Positions 34,561-48,075 of a DNA stretch of 64,000 bases are shown in pieces. Position 1 is the first letter of the stretch; each line of letters begins with the position of its first letter. The notes under the pieces are model-generated. The model had not been told where the DNA came from, did no database searches, and saw nothing but the letters and a program-made list of their open reading frames with translations. A program made the position numbers and the translations under genes. The DNA lies in NCBI GenBank assembly GCA_950106755.1, contig OX467092.1, positions 4,526,001 through 4,590,000 of the forward strand, read 5' to 3'. The stretch is from Climacium dendroides. Lineage: Eukaryota; Streptophyta; Bryopsida; Hypnales; Climaciaceae.

Positions 34561-37390
34561 ATGGCTGCTCGCGATCATCCTTTTCAGGAGTACTCTTCTG
34601 ATGAAGGAGAGATTGAGATTGATCCAATACAAGACATCGTCATTCCAGATTGTGACGGTATCCCTCGAAGACTATGGATCACGAAAATTGTTGTCCTCCA
34701 CAACTCTAATGGGGAAGTGGTTGCTGAGGGAATCTGTCATAGCGTGAATTCCAAACATGTTGTAGGTAGCAATGGTCCCCTTGGAGACTCGCTTGTCGCT
34801 GTTCAAATATCCAAATCGCTACGGCCTACTGAAGTTCCTGAAGACTGGAAGTACTCACTTCGTGCTTGGCCCATTGACCGGGTGTTTTTAAATGGGGCTA
34901 GCCTTAATGACCACGAGATTCGAGACCAATATAATCGTCTACAAGCAAGACTGTCACAGGGGTCCTCCTCAAGTGCAAGACCATACGCAAGCTCCGTTAG
35001 GATTCCTCCGCCTCAGGTTCCTGTTAGAGCATACACTCTACTTAGCCAAGAGTCTATCAATTTAGTATCGAGCAAGACGTGCTGCCCTAGAAACTGTGTC
35101 CAACCTTTTCCAAGAGAAAAGATTCGGGCTTTCCGTGAACGTATGTACCACAAGAAAACCTTTGAATTCCGATACCACATGAAGTTGGACGTTCATCGAC
35201 AAGTTCACCGTAATGCTCAGGGGAAGAGGGTGGTCACTCTCGAAGGGATTGATGTTTGTATGGCAGCATGGCGACATATTGCAAGTGTTTCCGAATCCAC
35301 CTTCCACCGTTTCCAAGGATATGCTGCAAGAGGTGAACAAGCTCAACCACATGGAAATTTGGGAACGCAAAAGGCTCGAAAGCATTCTTTGCAAGCCCTT
35401 GCGACATTGAAGTGTGTGCTTGAGAAGTCAGCTGACCACATGCCGCACCGCACGCACACCCTTTCGTCTGGGGAGAAGGTGGTGTCTAAGATTCTACCCG
35501 CCACATTCACTTGGAAAAATACGCTACCCGAGGTCAACGCAGCAAATGCTATGTTTGGGTTGAAAGAAGTTTCTCCATCGAATATTTGCAAAATTCGGAA
35601 ATTAAATTTTCCTGAATACTCACTGAAGAAACCCGGAGATAATTTCGCTCATTGCTCTGATTGTGATAGATATCATGAACAAAGAAGAATTGCCCCCATT
35701 GGATTACGACGGAAGTGGGACCACCTATTGGAAAAACACAATGCTTGTGCTCGAACTCATCGAGATCTATACTATGCCAATCGGTACAGATCGAGCGCCT
35801 ACCCTCATGAATGCCTTACGATCATGCATGATAAAATGGATCATGCAAAAACGGCATCTCCTGTGTTTTCACACAAAAGCAAACAACTTGACGGCCTCAC
35901 AAAGTTGCCGGTATCAGTGACCGGAATGATTGCTCATGGGCACGGTGACGTCCGTTATGCTCATTACGGTCTTGATATCTTCTTACACGACTCTAACTAC
36001 ACGGTGGGGTCGTTTGCAAAGCTATTGCGAGACCTTGAACTTCCTCCAAAGTATTCCTCCCGGGAGTTGTTTGTTGGATCAGGCTCAGCTCCATTATTTG
36101 AAGCAATGTTGAAAGGGTCTGAAATGTGTACATCGTCACTTCGGCCACCGCCCGAAGTCCCTATTGCAGCCGTTCCCCTTCCTCCAATTTTAAACGTTCA
36201 AATGGACAATGCCACTGGTGACAACAAGAATCGTTGTCTTTGCGTTTTGGTCCCTTTTAGTAGCAAAGAAGATTTTCTGGGAGATTTACGTGAATTTCAT
36301 GTTAGTTGGTCATACACATGATGACATTGATGCTTTGTTTGGAAGATGGAGCATGCAATTGAAGAAAGAAACTTTCCCTACCATTCCAGCTCTCATGAAA
36401 TCCTTCATGGATGTAGATTCTGTGCCTACAATTCCACACTTGATTGAGGAGGTACTTGATTTCAAAGCCTTTATAGAAGGCTCCATTTTGGAAGGGGACG
36501 AAGCACTTGTTGGCCATACAAAGGCACAACAATTCAAGTTCTACCTCAACTCGGCAGGTGTTCCAATCATGAAGTATAAGAGGTATTGTATGGATAGTGA
36601 TTGGCTTCCAGAAGAGGGGGGAATCAAATTGTGGCGAGAAGATTCTGAAGGATGAAGTCTATGGCCTCGTGGTGAGCCCATCCCAGTTGACTACGTTCCC
36701 ATGCGGGGCGTGGAGGACAACTCAAAAGGGATGTCAGGGTTCATCAAATATTGGGAGGCATTATGCAACGAAGACGAGAGTGGAGAGTACAGGAGATGCT
36801 TCGAGCATTTGTTGTTCTATTGGGGTGCAGTGAAAGCATGCTTGGTGCAACCTATAGTACCATTCGAGACGTTGAAGGATGGTTTCTGGCCTTCTACACG
36901 AGTGGAAGCCATTGTAGAGGACGAACTTGATGACAATGGTGACGTTCGTGAAGAATTTGCTGAGGACGATGTCTTTGTGGGGCAACGCCGTGATCAGCCA
37001 TTGCCATCTTTCCGAGTGGGACGTGATGTTCAGAAAGACTTTTTTGTCGCCCTTCGACCGGCTGAAGGTGATACAAAGCCCGTTTGGATTGCTAGAGCTT
37101 TGTCTGACCCATTCACAAATCCGGAGCATCCAAATTGTATCCTGATTCAGTATTTTCGGCCCACGGCAAGAGGCCAAAATGTTCAAGACTTTTACACTGG
37201 TTGGGACTCTGCGAAGGGATTGCGTTGGAAAGTGGACGAGACCCAAGAACCTATTTGGGAAGATACGAATTCCCTCATTATAGCATGGAGGTCGAAGGTC
37301 AAGAAGGACACAATAGAGTGTGTCCTTAGAATCCCTGCAGCACAAGTTCATGTCATCAACGGGAGTTTGTCTTCGTACAATTCCGATTGA
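34561..37390 (+). pseudogene. DUF7869-like, transposase-like gene with one frameshift and one stop
   Basis: ATG at 34561 follows a possible TTTCACGTAG acceptor. About 940 codons run to a stop at 37388-37390. N-terminal acidic region; a Cys pair in CCPRNC (about residue 175); CSDCDRYHEQRR (about 365); then a likely RNase-H/DDE-type core: MHDKMDHAK (first Asp), YGLDIFLHDSNYTVGSF, VQMDNATGDNKNR (about 550, second Asp) and GHTHDDIDALFGRW (acidic pair after His). The 'DN..GDNKN...GHTHxDID' signature matches the DUF7869 family, seen in transposon-like genes of invertebrates and algae. After GDNKNR the frame must shift (near 36235) to reach VFAFWSLL and GHTHDDID. TGA at 36653-36655 (CGA to TGA would fit) interrupts before SLWPRGEP. 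The gene is head-to-head with the ParB/methyltransferase-like gene and shares its palindromes. A transposase role is inference. Confidence 0.6.
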
Positions 37391-37750
37391 ACATGTACTA
37401 ATGGTAGTGGAGTTAGTTTATTGTATTTGAAGTTCAGTTTAGTAGTTATTACCCTATAGTAATGGTATTGTGTAACCATACACAATTTTCTATGATTTAT
37501 TAGTGTGTGTTGTAGAGTACATTGTGTGGATTGGATTTCATAGTTCTTTATTAGGATTACTTCTATATTTTGTGTGTTATTACTTGCATAGCAAAGTGTA
37601 ACTAATACTAATAGTATTAAATTTTTTTTTTCATATTATACATGTGGCAATCTATATGATGGCATCATTTCAATATTAATTCACTTTGTATGTCATTGAT
37701 TTTTAAAAGAACATTCACTTTGTGTGTCATTGACTTGAAAAAAATTGTAG
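37391..37750. other. 3' flank of the DUF7869-like gene
   Basis: AT-rich, with GTGTGT and TTTTTTTT runs; no gene. Confidence 0.4.
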
Positions 37751-37759
37751 TAGGTAGGA

Positions 37760-37975
37760 CCACTTTTTATTTTGTTAACGTATCAAGCACTTGTCACAAT
37801 ACGGATAGGGGGCCGGTTGGTTGTTACAACTTTCCTGCCACCAAAGTTCACTTAGCAACACCAAATCATGTATATCTCATAGCTGCTCATACGAGTACAG
37901 TGAGAATCGAACTCGGACCACCTAAATGAGATAAATAGCTTTTTACAACCAACCATCCAGCTCATGACTTGGTGT
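37760..37975 (-). mobile_element. tRNA-derived SINE-like element
   Basis: On the minus strand GAGCTGGATGGTTGG (A-box-like) is followed by GGTCCGAGTTCGATTCTCAC (B-box, GTTCGATTC), the layout of a tRNA-like RNA polymerase III promoter. The sequence then runs into a non-tRNA body. It does not fold as a complete tRNA by eye, so it is listed as a SINE head rather than a tRNA gene. Confidence 0.45.
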
Positions 37976-40900
37976 TGAGAAAGGACCATTCATCGCATTT
38001 ATACGAGAAGACATATTATCAATGTCACTAATAATTTGTCAAATACGCCCCAAAAAGCCTAAACTGTCATTATAATGGAAATTAGGACTAAAAAAAGGAC
38101 AAATTCAATTATCCATCACTTAAATTTTCAGAAACGCAAATTCAATTTTCTGGTCAAAAAATGAACAATATTATTTTGGGAGGTCCCCAATCTCCCAAAA
38201 TAATGAATATGATGTTACTTGTGGCAAATTTTACTTGTTATTTAACAAAGAGACAAGGCCCATGATTGACTATGTAGTGCATGACTAGTTGAGGAAAATC
38301 ATGTTTTGAACTACTGGACATCTTGTTCAACATCCACCTAAATTGAAAATTACAAGGTCAAAATTGTGCTTGTAAATTGAAGCAAAAAGTAAATAGGAGA
38401 GCTAAATTCAATTAAGGAAATGAAGATGCAAACCTCATTTCTATTTACAAGAAGAAGAAGCCTTGCATATTGATGTTTGCACACAGTTCTTCCTTCTTCT
38501 TTAGCCCAACTACGAATGTTCTTCATCTTCCTAATTTCCTCTTTATGCTATAGGTTTGTCATCAAATTTTGGTAGAAACTAACATATAAAAATGTAATTC
38601 AAAATGTCGAGAAAGCACATGAGAACTAAACAGTAAGGAAGAAAAAATTGGGAGGTATAAAAGAGGAATAGTTCAGATTCATGGTAGGTTGGAAATGTTG
38701 AAGCTCGAAGGAGCAAGCTAGTGATTCTAAGATTTTTGTGAGTGAAGAGATTGATTTTCACAATATTGTAGGAGATTCTTCAAGCTTGAAGACAAAAAAT
38801 TTGCTCATGAAATGATTAAAAATTCAAACATGAAATGGACATTCCATTTCAAACTTGATTATTTCATGCCAAATTGGGTTTAGAAAGATCTTTGGGAATT
38901 TCAAGGGACCAAATTTAACACTAACTTCACAATGCATTAGAATTAGAGACTAACGATCTTGGACTTCCAACGATTTGTAAACATCATAGAATTAGATTAT
39001 CCACAATTTGAAAAGTATGTTTAGAGATTCTAAGTTTGTAGAGGTTAGGTTTGGAACTCCAAAACTTTCAACAAGCCTTGAATCAAACTTACAGTATTGA
39101 AGTGTAAATAACCTCCATAACTTACTTTTTATTTAAGCACAATGGAGAATTTGAATTCAAAGATGAAAATAAAAAGGCTTAGATCCAGTCTTCACAAATG
39201 CATACTTCATTATTTTTGGACCCGACCAAAATGTAGCACATGCACAAAATATTATTTTGATTGTTTATTGATCTTGCTTTACGCACGATACAATTTCATT
39301 TTGCAAAATAGATGACTAGTATTAGAATACACAATGATTGGGTCTATGCTAGATCTTCAACAATTCACTCTATAATTTGAGGAATAGAGACATAAGACTT
39401 GAAATGGAACAATATATTTATTTTAAGTTAGTTCACATCTTTGACAATATCCAAACTCATGAAAAAACTACACAATCCCTAGGTATAATGGAGCAAGCTC
39501 AATGTTTACAAATTACATTTCTAGTTTACATTTTTGAACTTTAGCATACACAATTGACATAATTTTATGCTGGACCTAATTAATGATCTACTAGAGTATT
39601 ATAGATAGTTTACGCTTGTTGAGTTAATCCAATAATATTGTTTCTTTGTTTGATTTCATCATTACTATATTCATATTGCACAAGTTATACATAAATGCAA
39701 GAGTATGAAATGACACTTAATTTCATCAAGGACAAGTTCCATGAAGGCAAAATAGTTTAAAGAAAAGGAATGGAAACCACACATGCTTACATTTGCAACA
39801 ATCTCTTCTCTTGATTGATTTTGTATATTAGTAGTGTCCTTAGACATCTCTTACACTACATCCAAGTTTTATAGTCCACCTTCTACCTTACTGCCATTGG
39901 CTCCTCTTTCAAAGCAAAGGATTTTTTAGAGGTTGTCAAATGTTGACTAACTTGTCTTCAACATTGTTCTCTTTCCATTCATTCTAAATTTCCTCTACGC
40001 TTTTGAAAATGAGAAATGCAAAGAACTATGCTTCTTTGTGCACTTTAAAATAACAAATAAAGCACCTAGTTCTCTAAAATCATGAGGTAATAGAAAACTA
40101 CATCAAACCTCTCTCAAGTACAAATGGTGTTCCTTACAAAATACATTGAAAAGACTCTTGTATAGAGTAGCAGCTGCTATTTATGCACTTATAAGTAATA
40201 GTTGCCAAGCCTACAATGTGACATCCAAAAACAAATTGATGACAAACGCCAACCTATAAAAATGACAATTTTCACACCTAATATTACAAGAAGTTTGAGA
40301 CTTGAAAGGGCTGTTAGTTCCTTGACAACGAGGAATATTGGCCAAAATAACGAGGAAAAAATATTTATTTATTTATTTTTCAGCAAACTATAGGGCCTGC
40401 ATAGCATGGAATAGATTTAATAAATATTTTAAAATATTAAAAATTATTTATAAATAAAAATAAATAAAAAATTACAAAACTCTCACAATTTGATGTAGCA
40501 CTACTACTACCACATCAAATTGTGATTATTTTAATATTTTTTGTGTATTTTTTTTAAAAAATAATTATTTTTTATATTTTTATTATTAAATAATCTGGCC
40601 AACATTGTGCATGTTCACAATTTGGTGAACCTTTTCTTAATAGCCTTTTCAAGGCCTGAATTTTTCCTAATGTTACTTCAAGAATGCACTATCAATATTT
40701 ATGTGATGGCATTTGCAGATTCAAATGGTAATTTGATAGTTAGCTTATCCAAACAACTTTTACATAGATCATGAATCTCTCATAATATATTTCGGTGTGT
40801 AACTATTTGAAGGCTCCTAATATATGCTCCTAACACAACTGCGTATATTCATTAAAATTTCATTAGAGTTGCATGGCTTAAGAAGATTGTAGATGGTGAC

Positions 40901-41568
40901 ATGACAATTGTTACTTTAATTGAGAGTAAATGATAAACTACCTACTTACAACATGTTTTGTCATTTCTTAATTGATGTTCTAGGAAGCTAGGATATTATA
41001 ATACTTCACAAAATTCAATTCTTCTCCACACCTTCCAAAGTATCAACTGCTTTTATTTCCACTAGCCCTTGCATTTGTATTCTCAACATGGTTTCCATTC
41101 AAGTAGATGGTCATGTTGTTTTTCTTGAATTTCTAGTAGATGATAGAGGATGTGCTAGAGTACTAAGTCACTTTCTTCACATCCGCTTCAAATTTGTATA
41201 GTCGGATATAGTTCATTTATAAATTTTGGGTGTTTGCTAGTCTATGGCTTCACAAGTGTTGATCATTTTCTGCACTTTCGTGAATTGCCACGGTAGCTCT
41301 TTTGACACCAATTTTTGCAGATATATACCAGGGCTAGTCCTACATCTATTACACCTTCATATGCCCCATTTTGTAGCCGCATCACAAATTTATGAATGGA
41401 GTTCTCATTATTGCTCAAAACGATGTCAATATTGGCTTTACTCACCAACCTCTCTGTCCCACCATGGCAATCCTTCTCCAACCAAAAATTGCACCAAAAG
41501 ATTGCCATTTTGCTTTTCATTCAACCCCGCATTGCCTCACTTCATGCAAATCCACTGTTGATTCAAAT
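37976..41568. other. AT-rich intergenic DNA, no gene seen
   Basis: No supported gene. The only clear structure is the foldback at 40487-40532. Open frames at 41240-41620 exist on both strands, but none looks like a known protein. Confidence 0.5.
40487..40532. repeat. Short foldback (MITE-like core)
   Basis: CTCACAATTTGATGT and CACATCAAATTGTGA form ~14-bp arms around GCACTACTACTACC. AT-rich, roughly mirror-like flanks extend to about 40400 and 40600. No duplication was identified. Confidence 0.65.
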
Positions 41569-41993
41569 TGTGGGAATCTAGAAACTTGGGACGGATTCAG
41601 ATTTGATGGAAACGGGTAGAAATAGGTGAAAATTTAAAAAAATTTAAGTTAGAACTTGGATTTAGTCTAAGTGAACTTAAATTGTAGAATAGACATTACG
41701 GTGAAATCCGTAATCGGATCCTATCCGGATCCAGAATCTGGAAATTGCCGGAACCCAGCAACCTATAGCCTAGACTCCGGGGCTACAAGATTAGGGTACC
41801 GTTTCTGAAACGGTCCTGTAATCGTTACCCTGATAATCGTAGTCGACACGTCTGTATTTAAGCTGGCTGCTCCCGAGTTCATTCTTCATTTTTCTTTACA
41901 ATAGTCTTCCACGTTGTTAGCTAAGTGAAAGAGTGGTGAGATAGAGACTGCGTTAGGTATTCCTTCTCTCGTATCTCATTCCCGCTTAGCTTT

Positions 41994-43197
41994 ATGGCGT
42001 AGGGACTTGTCTGGAAACTCGTTGTACCTACTTGGATGATCTCTCCATCCATTCCAGGGAATACGGAACAAAATAGGCAGTTAGAGGACGGTCTAACTAG
42101 CATTGGATGTGTCAGTCTATTACGTCAACCATGGAGTGTGAAAAGTGAGGGGATGATTCAGGAGTTGATTAGTGGAGTTCTGAACCAGTTCAAACTCACG
42201 TTGAGAGGTCGGCTAGTCACGTGAACGGAAGATATCTGGACAAATGCATACCAGTTCCGGAAAAGCAGAGTTGAGTTAGCCTCAAGGATGGATCTATTCA
42301 TAGCAGATAAATTCTCAAGGTTAGCAAACTCTAAAGATGGTTTCGCCATTAGTGATTGTAAGGACGAGAGACATTAGAGAGTCCTAGAATTTCTCATTTT
42401 GATCTTGTATTTGGAAAAACCCACGCAGGTCACCGTTACAGTAGCCAACACTATTTTTGGAGCTATGGAGAATAGGATCGTCTACTGGGGTAGAATCATA
42501 GCCAGAACCGTCGCCAAGCTAATAGAGCATGTGACTTGGGCTAAGGCTAGTCCAGTTAGCACCTATCTTTTTCATTTGTATTACCACTAGGAAATCCTAA
42601 GCAATGAAGAGGTAGTCTAGTATGATACAGGTAATGCCATTTTGGAGTACGGGCTTACTAGAGAGGAGCCAGAGGATCCGGTTGAGTCAGAACTAGAAGA
42701 ACCATCTAAGGAGCACTTGACCGATCCGAGGGCGAAGAAGAGGAAGTTTATGGATCCTTCATTACAGATCAAACTTCTAGTTATGGAGAAAGGCGAACTA
42801 AGTAAGGATTTGGAAGAGGACCAAAGTTTGACATTTTTCAATGCCAGGTTCAAATGGATACGGAAAGCTAAGGTTCTTCATGACAGCTTGGCGGATCTTG
42901 TGCTTGAGACTACAGAGGCACTGAAGGTGGAATTAGACCAAATCGCACACACGATCAAGTGATTGCCAAAATCGAAAGACTTGAAGAGGAGGGAGGATCC
43001 GATTTGCGAGTTGGAGACAAAATGGGACTAGCTTCAATCTCGGCTAAATTGGGCGGAGAGAGAGTTATTAGCCACAAAGCAGCGGGAAAGGGAGGTCCTA
43101 GCCCTAGTCAAGAAATTGTCAGGGTCAGTAGCCGAGCCAACAGACGTCGTCACGAAGGCGGCCATGTTTGACACAAGACTATTACGGGAAGGCCACG
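41994..43197 (+). pseudogene. Remnant of the gag-like frame in copy C
   Basis: It is homologous to the frame of copy A from its ATG to the coiled coil. Stops include TAG after ATG-GCG, TGA at 42222-42224 (TGG in A), TAG near 42586 and 42619 (CAG in A) and TGA near 42960 (CGA in A). The coiled-coil part is also shifted. It is non-functional. Confidence 0.7.
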
Positions 43198-44375
43198 TGT
43201 CGTACGCGCAGTTAGCCGTAAGTATCCTTACAACGACAAATGGTTGCAAGATGACACGAATTATCGTTCCAGGGAACTTCTAGTAAGATATCGATTGAAT
43301 TAGAAGCATCCGGATTGTGACTACTCACTTAATCCCCCTTATTTTACTTCCCTACTTTATTCCGGAAACTTAGTACATTCCGGATTCCGTTCCAGATCCG
43401 GACACACCTGGAACTGAGTTCCGTCTCTCTTCCGTTACTGGTTTTTGTTGCCTCTGTTTTACCCTCAGAGGGTCTGCCCTTGATCTAGGAAGGGGTGGGG
43501 ACTCACCACTTGTACAATTATCTTCTCTGTACTCTAAATCTACTGAACAACACACCTAAGACAACACAGTTGTAGGAGGAAGGAGGAGTATCCTCTCATA
43601 GTTTCCGGATTGGCTGATCCGGAATCAGGTCACACAGAGCAATTCTCACACCTCTCTGACTACAATGACGGATCAGAACTCATAGACCCAAAGGAATAGA
43701 ATCTCAAGGAGAAGACAATGTACCAAGGGGGAGGTTGGTAGACCTTCCGAAGTAGCGGGAGTTCCTTTCCTTTGGCGGTTGCTTATCTCCACACAGAACC
43801 CTCCTGGTTCCGGACTCGTAGGGACCTCTACCGTCTTATCCGGATTGTTGTTCCGGCAATTTAAAAGCACGTCACACTTACACTCCCTTACTCAGCTCGC
43901 ATTCCTTCTCACTAGCTCCACCCCCAAATGATCCGTAGCTCAAGATCCGGATTCCTCCTCTCCCTCCCTTCTCTTTCTCTAGTACAAGGATACAAACATA
44001 CATGCATACACTGAGCCAAAGATTCCGTCTAAGCAAAGTGCAACTAGAAGCACCTTGGCTGACTTAGATTAAGAAAAAGAAATTATAATACATATGTGAA
44101 AGCACTAAGATCGAATGGAGTAGAATGGAATGGCCGACAACTAACTTGCCTGCCCTTAAAATACTAACACAAAAACCTCACAGTCAACTCCTAACAGCCT
44201 GAAAAGGAAACCCGGAAATCCAGGCAACCAATCACTGACCCTCCCGGGATATCCGGAAAGATTACTAACTATCGTCCGAAATTACCAGATTTCCTTACTA
44301 TCCGCCTAAGATTCCGGAAACCGGGCCCATACTCGAAAACTTGATCTGGATCCTACACTTCTTCTCCTACGGATT

Positions 44376-46327
44376 CTAATGCTTTGGCTTCCGCCCTTTC
44401 TTTGAGCGGCTCCCTGCTTGACTGATAGGTGTTCCTTTCGTACTTTTAGCTAGCGTAGTCTTCGATGTAGCTCGAGTTTGGATATGACGCGTTGCGGGAG
44501 ACAGATTGTTGTCGTCCTCAATTCCGGAAGTGGAATGGGCACTCTCCTCCTCCGAGTCTTCGATGACTTGAACTTCCTTCTCCTTCTCTGGCGTTGTATC
44601 CTCCAAGGTTGCGGGCTCGCTTCTCTTTTCCGGCGTGGTTTCTTGCATGTGTACAAATCCTTTCGGATTAGTCTGAGCCGGATTGGTCATTCCACCGATC
44701 CGGTTGATGAGGTCTCCCCTGATTTGCTGTCCCGGAACCTTGAATGATCCGGTCATCCAATTCGACATTGTTTGTGACTTGGGAACTTCCGGGGTTGAGA
44801 TTTTGGGTGGTACCGGAACCGATTTCACGCTGGACTCAGGTTCCGATTCCGAAGCTGGCCTCAAATTCAACTCCGTCATCCGCATTTTGCTGGCGGAAGG
44901 CTCGGCTGGTGTAAGTATCCCCCTCAATCCCTCCATCCGGGTTGCACGATCCGCCACTGGTCTCCCTGGGGTACCTGAGACAAAAGGAAGTTCCAGAAAG
45001 GTGGAGAAATCCATCGCCTGGTTTGGGTCGATAGCCGCCAATAGCTGCTGGATCTCCTTCAAAACTCGCTCTATCCTCGCAGTGAAGTCTACAAGGATAG
45101 TCACCACCTTGGTTCCGGTAATGTGACCTTCCGATATCAGCTTGGAGTCAAACAAGGCAGCCTTCGTGACGAGGTCGGCTTTGATGTTGACTGCTTCGGA
45201 TAGATTCTTGACCAGAGCGAGAGCCTCCTTTTCTTTCTCCTTTGAAGCTGCCATTTCCCCTTCCGCCCAATTCACTCGGACCTGGAGTTGGTTCCGTTCC
45301 GCCTCCAACTCCTGGATCCGCTCCTCCCTCTTCGTTAGATCTTTCGGCTTGGGCAATCGCTTGACAGCTTCCACGATTTGATCCAGCTCCACCTTCAATA
45401 CTTCCGCGGTATCTATCACCAAATCCGCCAGACTGTCGTGGAGTACCTTGGCTTCACGTATCCACTCGAGCCCCGCATTGAAAAATGCGGATTCCGTTTC
45501 CACTTCAGGTCCCTTGCTGGACTCCCCCCTCTCCATCATCTGGGGCTTGAATCGCGACCCTGGATCGGTTGACTTCCTCTTCTTGGTCCTCGGATCGGTC
45601 AAACGTTCCTCGGGAAGTTCCTCCGGATCAGACTCGACCGGATCTTCCGCCTCCTCCCCGGAAAGTCCGTATGATAGGATCGCCTTTCCGGTGTCATACT
45701 GGATCACTTCCGCTGCACTCAAAAGTTCCTATTGATGGTATAGATGGAACAAGTAGGTGCTAACTAGACTCGCCTTTGCTCGGGTCATGTGATCCGCTAA
45801 CTTAGCCACGATTCCGGCTATGACTCTACCCCAGTGCACCACCCGGTTCTCCATAGCCCCGAAAATAGTATTGGCCACCGTAATGGTAACCCGCGTTGGC
45901 TTTTCCGGATACAAGATGGGAATGAGGAATTCTAGTATCCGCCTATGTCTCTCGTCCTTGCATTCGCTGATGGCGAATCCGTCCTTAGGGTTTGCAGACC
46001 CAGTGAACTTTCCAGCTACAAAACGGTTCGTCCTCGATGCTAATCCGTTCCCGCTCTTCCGGAACTGATAGACGTCCGCCCAGATGTCCTCGGTCTACGC
46101 AACTGGCCGCCCTTTCAAAGTGAGCTCATACTGATTCGGAACACCGTGAAGTAGCTCTTGAATCATATCTTCACTCTTGAGGTTCCATGGTCGGTGTAGT
46201 AGACCGACACATCCTAACTTAGTTAAGTCCTCCTCTATAACTGCTTGTGTAGTTTCGAGTTATCCGGAATGGCCGGAGAGATAACCCGGGCAGATACCGC
46301 TACCTTCTGTACTGATCCGGATGCCAT
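44376..46327 (-). pseudogene. Gag-like frame of copy B, best-preserved C-terminal 448 codons
   Basis: The ATG matching copy A lies at 46327. The first part is broken by a 2-nt insertion after KQL and by TAG at 46095-46097 (TGG in A) and 45729-45731 (CAG in A). From 45722 to the stop at 44376 the frame is open and includes the position that is TGA in copy A. Domain order is as in A: helical N-terminal domain, REERIQELEAERN coiled coil, Pro/Ser-rich region with ATLEDTTPEKEKEVQV, then a basic SKKGRKPKH end. Comparing A and B gives the ancestral length of about 650 codons. Confidence 0.65.
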
Positions 46328-46674
46328 AAGATCTAAGTCAGAACGAGGTAGAAGTAACCCTGCTTCAGTCGCTAACTCGCCACACTAGTAGAAAAGGGGC
46401 TATCAATGACTGCTCCCTATGATTGCATAACCAATCATTTCGGACACTTATGACAATAGTATGACTGAAAGTAGATTTTGGGCTTAGAGTCATAGAGGAC
46501 GAGTGATTATGGACAAGATAGTCATTTATACCATGATCATTCTTTTTCATCCTATGCTGATGTGGAACTTCATTAGGGTGTGATTATATGGAGCACCTCC
46601 AATGGCAGTTTGCCACGTGGCTATAGATCTAACATGTTGAGTTGGCAGTTTTTTATTCGTTGGTATTGGAGTGA

Positions 46675-47120
46675 TTCTATTTGATGTCAAAAAGGTTATT
46701 GGAGTCATATTATAGGCTGCTGGAGTCATTTTGCAGGTTGCTGGAATCATTTTGTAGGCTATTGAAGTCATTTTGTAGGCTGTTGAAGTCATTTTGTAGG
46801 CTGTTGAAGTCATTTTGTAGGCTGCTAGAATCATTTCACAGGTTGTTGCAATCAGTTTGCAAGCTGCTGCAGTCATTTTATAAGTTGCTGGAGTCATTTT
46901 GCAGGTTGCTGCAATTAGTTTGCAAGTTGTTGCAGTCATTTTGTAAGCTGTTGGAGTCATTTCGCAGCCTGTTGCAATCATTTCACAAACTGTTGCAGTC
47001 ACTTCGTAGGCTGTTGCAGTCATTTAATAAGCTGTTGTAGTCATTTTTCTGGCTACTAAAGTCATTTTGTAGGTTGCTGGAGTCATTATATAGGCTGTTG
47101 GAATCATTTTGTAGTTACTA
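46675..47120 (+). repeat. Tandem ~21-bp array inside the CACTA element
   Basis: About 20 units of GCTG(T/C)TG(A/G/C)AGTCATTTTGTAG with variation. On the other strand each unit reads as ATGACTGCAACAGC, i.e. the TGACTGCA word that also fills the 1-6.8 kb CACTA region. Placement and motif fit subterminal transposase-binding repeats. Confidence 0.85.
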
Positions 47121-47939
47121 TGTAAGCTATGGTAGTCATTTTCAAGTGATATTCATTCCAAAAAATGATTAGTTCGGTCACAATATTGTAAGCATAAATG
47201 ACTACATTTATACTATTACTACACTATGTTTGCACTATGACTACACTATGAATATACTATAATTGCACTATGTCAAAATCTGAATTGCTTAAGTTGCCTA
47301 AATTGCATGAACTACCTAAACTCCTTGAATCACCTAAGTTGCTAGAAATCAGGAATTGCTTGAGTTGCTGAAATTGCTTAAATTTTCAAAACCACATGCA
47401 TTACCTGAACTATCAGAATTGCCTGAGCTACCTGAATTGCCTCAACTACCTGAATTGCCTGAACTACCTAAATTGCCTGAACTGCCTGAATTGAACAACA
47501 ACAAATAACAACAAACAAGAAGTAAACAATAGAAAGCACTAAAAAAAAGTAAATTGCTACATTCAAGAGATAAGGTTGGAGGTAGACCTAAACCTTCATT
47601 TACAAGCAAGAGGAACAAATGAGAGGAAGTTGATGAACAAGAAGCAAGAAGGAAACAAAAACAAGAAGCAAGAAGGAAACAAAAACAAGAAGAAAGAAGC
47701 AAAGAGGAGGCAAAAGCAAGAAGAAAACATGAAAGAAGATGAAGCTTGAAGAAGAAGGCAGCAACAGCTGTAATGTGTGTTTGACAGCTGCAATTACAAT
47801 ATGCCACATGTCAACCTACATAGAAATAAAAAGGCAGCTGACCTAAAATGTGGCGGCTGACCTAAAATCTAAACCCTCCATTTACTATCAAGATACAATC
47901 TTATCCATCCATTTAAAGTCTAAACTATTCATTTTGAAA

Positions 47940-48075
47940 TTGTCCATCTGATTCCACCATTTCAACCGTCCATTTGATCCGTCCATTTGATCCATCCATC
48001 ATTCCATCTAAGCCATCCATTTGATCCATCCATCATTCCATCTAAGCCGTCCATCTGATCCATTCATCTAAGCTG
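47940..48075 (+). repeat. CCATCCATTTGATC-type short tandem repeats
   Basis: Runs of CCGTCCATTTGATCCATCCATC and ATTCCATCTAAGC recur between 47940 and 48075 inside the CACTA element. They are non-coding. Confidence 0.65.

Noticed and set aside
36761..37351. 196-codon minus-strand frame
   Set aside because: Antisense shadow of the C-terminal part of the DUF7869-like gene.
37890..37960. Possible minus-strand tRNA gene
   Set aside because: The T-arm-like sequence is good but the D-arm and acceptor stem do not pair.
41244..41619. Overlapping 60-105-codon frames on both strands
   Set aside because: No recognisable domain, no splice context, and competing frames on both strands.
46547..47040. Opposite-strand repeat frames (CKMTATAYEMT and RLLESFCRLL types)
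   Set aside because: Translation products of the 21-bp subterminal array inside the CACTA element.
46675..47120. CRISPR-like array (regular ~21-bp repeats)
   Set aside because: No unique spacers; repeats are directly adjacent, inside a CACTA element in eukaryotic DNA.
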